Shown: positions 61,009 to 64,000 of the stretch, piece after piece
How positions within the stretch are numbered: the stretch's first letter is position 1
Layout of the letters: each line of letters opens with the position of its first letter
Assembly: GCA_964235945.1 (NCBI GenBank)
Contig: CAXSDV010000003.1
Span: 38,180-102,179 of the forward strand
Length of the DNA stretch: 64,000 bases
Source of the DNA: JASLDZ01 sp964235945
Lineage (GTDB): Bacteria > Pseudomonadota > Alphaproteobacteria > Caulobacterales > Caulobacteraceae
Direction of reading: 5' to 3'
Notes under the pieces: model-generated
The model's database searches: none
What the model was told of the DNA's origin: nothing
What the model saw: only the letters and a program-made list of their open reading frames with translations
Position numbers and translations under genes: made by a program

Positions 61009-62073
61009 TCACGGCTCCGCCACCGGCGTCCACAGCACCTGCTCGATGCGTTCGGCCCCCGTCGCCAACATGACCAGCCGGTCGAGCCCCAGCGCCGCGC
61101 CCGACGCTTGCGGCATGATCGCCAACGCCGACAGGAACGCCTCGTCCAGCGGCCAGGGTTCGCCGCCGTAGACGCGCAGCTTCTCGGCCATCTCCGCGCC
61201 GAAGCGGCGGCGCTGCTCGTGCGCGTCCGTCAGCTCGCCGAAGGCGTTGGCCAGCTCCACGCCGCACGCATAGAACTCGAAGCGCTCGGCCACCCGCGGG
61301 TCGGCGGGGTCCGGCCGCGCCAGCGCCGCCTGGGCGACGGGGTAGCCGTGCAGGATGGTGGCGCGGCCGAGCCCCAGGTGAGGCTCGACGCGCTCGACCA
61401 GCACCCGGCTGAACACGTCCGCCCAGGTGTCGTCCGCCGCGACCCGCACCCCCGCCGCCCGCGCCCCCGCGGCCAGGAGGTCGCGGTCCACGCTCCCGTC
61501 CGCGGCCACGGTGGCCAACAGGTCGAGCCCGCCCGCGTGGCGCGCGAAGGCTTCGGCCACGCTCAGCCGCTCGGGCGGCGCGCAGGGGTCGGCCTCGCGG
61601 CCCCGGAAGCTCAGCCGCGCGGTCCCCGCCGCCTGCGCCGCCAGCGCCAGCAGCGCCGCGCAATCGTCCATCAGCACCGTGTGGGGCTCTCCCGCGCGGT
61701 ACCATTCGAGGAGGGTGAACTCCGGGTGGTGCAGGGCGCCGCGCTCGCCGTTCCTCCACACCCGCGCGAGGTCGAAGATGCGCCGCTCCCCCGCCGCCAG
61801 GAGCTTCTTGCACGCGAACTCCGGCGAGGTGTGCAGGTGCATGGGCGCGCGCCGCCCGTCCGGGGCGGCGAGCTCGGTCGCAAAGGCGTGCAGGTGCGCC
61901 TCCGCCCCCGGCGAGACCTGCAGCGCCGCGCACTCCACCTGCGTGAAGTCCCGGTCCTCGAACCAGCCGCGCACCGCGCGCACGATCCGCCCGCGCGCCA
62001 GCAGCCGGGGGCGCCGCAGGGCGTGCACGTCCGGCCGCCACCAGGCGCGCGCGGGGGCGAAGGGTTCGGGCAA
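61009..62073 (-). CDS. epmA: EF-P lysine lysyltransferase (EpmA, GenX-like)
   Basis: EpmA, a LysRS paralogue without the anticodon domain, attaches beta-lysine to EF-P. The 354-residue protein has class II motifs: FEDRDFTQVECAALQ, HLHTSPEFACKKLLAAG (motif 2 start), IFDLARVWRNGERGALHHPEFTLLEWYRA, and FYACGVELANAFGELTD with motif 3 ASGAALGLDRLVML. The TTG at 62073 was chosen because upstream residues to 62139 are Pro-rich and non-conserved. It is divergent from efp. Confidence 0.9.
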   Translation of the reverse strand: MPEPFAPARAWWRPDVHALRRPRLLARGRIVRAVRGWFEDRDFTQVECAALQVSPGAEAHLHAFATELAAPDGRRAPMHLHTSPEFACKKLLAAGERRIFDLARVWRNGERGALHHPEFTLLEWYRAGEPHTVLMDDCAALLALAAQAAGTARLSFRGREADPCAPPERLSVAEAFARHAGGLDLLATVAADGSVDRDLLAAGARAAGVRVAADDTWADVFSRVLVERVEPHLGLGRATILHGYPVAQAALARPDPADPRVAERFEFYACGVELANAFGELTDAHEQRRRFGAEMAEKLRVYGGEPWPLDEAFLSALAIMPQASGAALGLDRLVMLATGAERIEQVLWTPVAEP

Positions 62074-62219
62074 GGGCGGCGCTCTCGGCGGAGGGGGAGG
62101 ACGGGGCGGGGTGGCGGGCGAGGGGCCGCCGTTATACAAGCGCGCGCAACCGCAGCTAAGCCCATCGAAGAGGCCGCGTCCCGCGCCCCGCGCGCCCGGC
62201 GCCCCAAGGAACGCATCAC
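62074..62219. promoter_or_regulatory. divergent region between epmA and efp
   Basis: This 146-base gap should hold the promoters of epmA-epmB (minus) and efp (plus). The only AT-rich spot is GTTATACAAG at about 62131-62140, a possible -10 element (TATACA) for efp, about 85 bases upstream of its GTG. No operator or terminator was recognised. The Pro-rich upstream extension of the epmA frame lies here and is treated as non-coding. Confidence 0.35.
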
Positions 62220-62786
62220 GTGAAGGTCAGCGCCAGCTCGCTCCGCAAGGGCAACGCCATCGACGTGGACGGCAAGCTCTACGTCGTCCTCAGCATCGAG
62301 AACATCCACCCGGGCAAGGGCACCCCCGTCACCCAGCTCGACATGCGCCGCATCTCCGACGGCGTGAAGGTGTCCGAGCGCTACCGCACCACCGAGACGG
62401 TGGAGCGCGCCTTCGTGGACGACCGCGAGTACACCTTCCTCTACCAGGACGGCGACGGCTTCCACTTCATGAACCCCGAGTCCTTCGACCAGGTCACCGT
62501 CACCCCCGAGATGGTGGGCGACGGCGCGGCCTACCTGGTCGACGGCCTGGCCGTCACCCTCTCCACCCACGACGACCTGCCCATCGCCATGAGCCTGCCC
62601 GCGCGCGCCACCGTGGAGATCGCCGAAACCGAGCCCGTGGTGAAGGGCCAGACCGCCTCGGGCTCCTACAAGCCCGCCGTGCTGGTCAACGGCGTGCGCA
62701 CCATGGTGCCCACCTACATCACCGCCGGCACGCGCATCATCGTCATGACCGAGGACGGCTCCTACGTGGAGCGCGCCAAGGACTAG
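62220..62786 (+). CDS. efp: translation elongation factor P
   Basis: EF-P rescues ribosomes stalled at poly-proline stretches. The 188-residue protein has the three beta-barrel domain order of EF-P. The modification loop is NIHPGKGTPVTQ, with Lys33 as the residue expected to be lysylated by EpmA/EpmB. Its GTG start is preceded by AAGGAACGC. Domain 2 contains VTPEMVGDGAAYLVDGLAVTL and domain 3 ends TRIIVMTEDGSYVERAKD. Presence of both modification enzymes next to it supports the beta-lysine pathway. Confidence 0.95.
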   Translation: MKVSASSLRKGNAIDVDGKLYVVLSIENIHPGKGTPVTQLDMRRISDGVKVSERYRTTETVERAFVDDREYTFLYQDGDGFHFMNPESFDQVTVTPEMVGDGAAYLVDGLAVTLSTHDDLPIAMSLPARATVEIAETEPVVKGQTASGSYKPAVLVNGVRTMVPTYITAGTRIIVMTEDGSYVERAKD

Positions 62787-62811
62787 CGGTCCGCGCGGGA
62801 GCGCGCCCGCC

Positions 62812-63993
62812 GTGGAGCGCTTCGACGTGGTCGTGCTGGGCGCGGGCGCGGCCGGCATGATGTGCGCCGCCGAGGCGGGCGCGCGGGGCCGGCGGGTGCT
62901 GGTGGTCGACGGCGCCCGCGCCGCCGGCGAGAAGATCCGCATCTCCGGCGGCGGGCGCTGCAACTTCACCCACCTGGCCGCCGGGCCGGAGAACTTCATC
63001 AGCGCCAACCCGCGCTTCGCCGTGTCGGCCCTGCGCCGCTACACGCCGCATGACTTCGTCGAACTGGTGCAGGCGGCGGGGATCGCCTTCCACGAGAAGA
63101 GCCCGGGCCAGCTGTTCTGCGACGGCTCGGCCCTGCAGATCGTCGACCTGCTCAAGGCGCGCATGGCGGCGGCGGGCGCCGTTCTGCGCCTGGGCGCGGC
63201 GGTGGAGACGGTGGAGCGCGTCGAGGGCGGCGGCTTCGTGGTGCGGGCGGGCGGGGCGGAGAGCGCCTGCGCCCGGGTGGTGGTGGCCACCGGCGGCCGC
63301 TCCATCCCCAAGATGGGCGCCACGGGGATCGGCTACGACCTCGCCCGCCGGCACGGCGTGGACGTGTCGCCCGTGCGGCCGGGGCTGGTGCCGCTGACCT
63401 TCGAGCCGGGCCTGCTCGAGCGGCTGAAGCCCCTGGCCGGGGTGTCGACGCCCGCGGCGATCGCCGCGGGCCCCGCGCGGTTCGAGGCGGGGCTCTTGTT
63501 CACCCATCGCGGGCTGTCCGGCCCGGCGGTGCTGCAGGCCTCCTCCTATTGGCGCGAGGGCGAGGCGGTGGTCGTCGACCTCATGCCGGGCGTGGACGCC
63601 TTTGCGCAACTTCGCCGCGCGCGGGCGCAGGAGGGTCGGCTGCCGCTGACGACCGTGCTCGCGCGCGCCCTGCCGCGTCGCCTGGCCGAGCACTGGGCGG
63701 CCGCCCACGACGCCCCCGCGCGCATCGGCGACGCCGCGGACGCCGCGCTGCGCCCCCTGGCCCAGGCGTTGAACGCTTGGCGCGTGAAGCCCGTCGGCTC
63801 CGAAGGCTGGCGCACCGCGGAGGTGACGCTGGGCGGGGTGGACACGGCGGGCCTGGACCCGCGCACCTTCGAGGCGCGCGCCGCGCCGGGGCTTCACTTC
63901 ATCGGCGAGGTGGTGGACGTCACCGGCTGGCTGGGCGGCTACAACTTCCAGTGGGCCTGGTCGAGCGGCTGGTGCTGCGGCCGGGCGGTGTGA
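62812..63993 (+). CDS. HI0933/YhiN-type flavoprotein (NAD(P)/FAD-dependent oxidoreductase)
   Basis: This 393-residue protein belongs to the HI0933/BaiN family. The FAD motif VVVLGAGAAGMMCAAEAGARG is at the N-terminus, followed by ISGGGRCNFTHL. VVVATGGRSIPKMGATGIGYDLA and TLGGVDTAGLDPRTFEAR are the usual family segments. GEVVDVTGWLGGYNFQWAWSSG closes the FAD site near the C-terminus. The reaction in most bacteria is unknown. GTG 62812 is 25 bases after efp; the stop is within 10 bases of the window end. Confidence 0.9.
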   Translation: MERFDVVVLGAGAAGMMCAAEAGARGRRVLVVDGARAAGEKIRISGGGRCNFTHLAAGPENFISANPRFAVSALRRYTPHDFVELVQAAGIAFHEKSPGQLFCDGSALQIVDLLKARMAAAGAVLRLGAAVETVERVEGGGFVVRAGGAESACARVVVATGGRSIPKMGATGIGYDLARRHGVDVSPVRPGLVPLTFEPGLLERLKPLAGVSTPAAIAAGPARFEAGLLFTHRGLSGPAVLQASSYWREGEAVVVDLMPGVDAFAQLRRARAQEGRLPLTTVLARALPRRLAEHWAAAHDAPARIGDAADAALRPLAQALNAWRVKPVGSEGWRTAEVTLGGVDTAGLDPRTFEARAAPGLHFIGEVVDVTGWLGGYNFQWAWSSGWCCGRAV

Positions 63994-64000
63994 GCCGCCG

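Noticed and set aside
62074..62139. Longer N-terminus for EpmA starting at TTG 62139
   Set aside because: The added 22 residues are almost only Pro, Ala, Gly and Arg, are not conserved in the family and lie in the divergent promoter region.

Overview
The window is about 64 kb of very GC-rich DNA (roughly three quarters G+C by eye) and is almost fully coding. No intergenic stretch reaches 300 bases, and no insertion sequence, prophage gene or CRISPR array was seen. The gene content points to an alphaproteobacterium, possibly Caulobacterales-like. The supporting features are lipid A/Kdo genes (lpxK, waaA), the pmbA - inositol monophosphatase-like - DUF4170-like row, a single-domain response regulator, a GTTC-N7-GTTC SOS box of the alphaproteobacterial type, EpmA/EpmB/EF-P, a short Lys-rich protein and an N-terminally retropepsin-like protease. 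The family-level placement is inference. Genes are very often chained by 4-base GTGA, ATGA or TTGA stop/start overlaps, so many GTG and TTG starts were assigned from these overlaps.

Region 1 (1-6702) is a nucleotide-sugar locus: rmlB (5' end outside the window), rmlD, a degenerate rmlA copy, gmhB on the other strand, rmlC, a family 2 glycosyltransferase, an intact rmlA and UDP-xylose synthase. It would supply dTDP-L-rhamnose and UDP-xylose. Region 2 (6741-11684) holds a Nei-type DNA glycosylase and then a HAD-UbiA fusion, a GtrA-like protein, a DprE1-like oxidase and a DprE2-like reductase. The last three have the order of mycobacterial Rv3789-Rv3790-Rv3791, and the set predicts polyprenyl-phosphoryl-D-arabinofuranose synthesis in a Gram-negative cell.

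Region 3 (11756-17304) has a response regulator, Ku with a small membrane protein, a small domain protein, an outer-membrane barrel, tRNA-Ala(CGC), YggT, a secreted amidase and a small exported protein. Region 4 (17294-40152) is the most unusual. A minus-strand operon encodes inositol-3-phosphate synthase, a histidine phosphatase, an apparently circularly permuted glycosidase, a dual-specificity-type phosphatase and a PRTase-like/kinase-like fusion. Facing away from it are two sugar epimerases, a medium-chain dehydrogenase and a Gfo/Idh oxidoreductase, then DJ-1/PfpI, a GT4 and three CgeB-like glycosyltransferases. A second arm on the minus strand encodes a fourth CgeB-like enzyme, a methyltransferase, a PIG-L deacetylase, a GT4 and a GNAT. 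An amidase, PCu(A)C, UppP and a PEBP-like protein separate the two arms. My inference is that this region builds an undescribed inositol- or amino-sugar-containing glycoconjugate.

Region 5 (40236-63993) is mostly housekeeping: a BASS-like transporter, rsmE, a TMEM175-type channel, gshA, wrbA, the lpxK-waaA-acyltransferase-ABC transporter operon, a plug-less barrel protein with a phosphatase, DUF4170-like/IMPase/pmbA, an SDR, ubiA with a methyltransferase, an HDAC-like deacetylase, an SOS-box-preceded GIY-YIG-like protein, an aspartic protease, epmB-epmA divergent from efp, and an HI0933-type flavoprotein.
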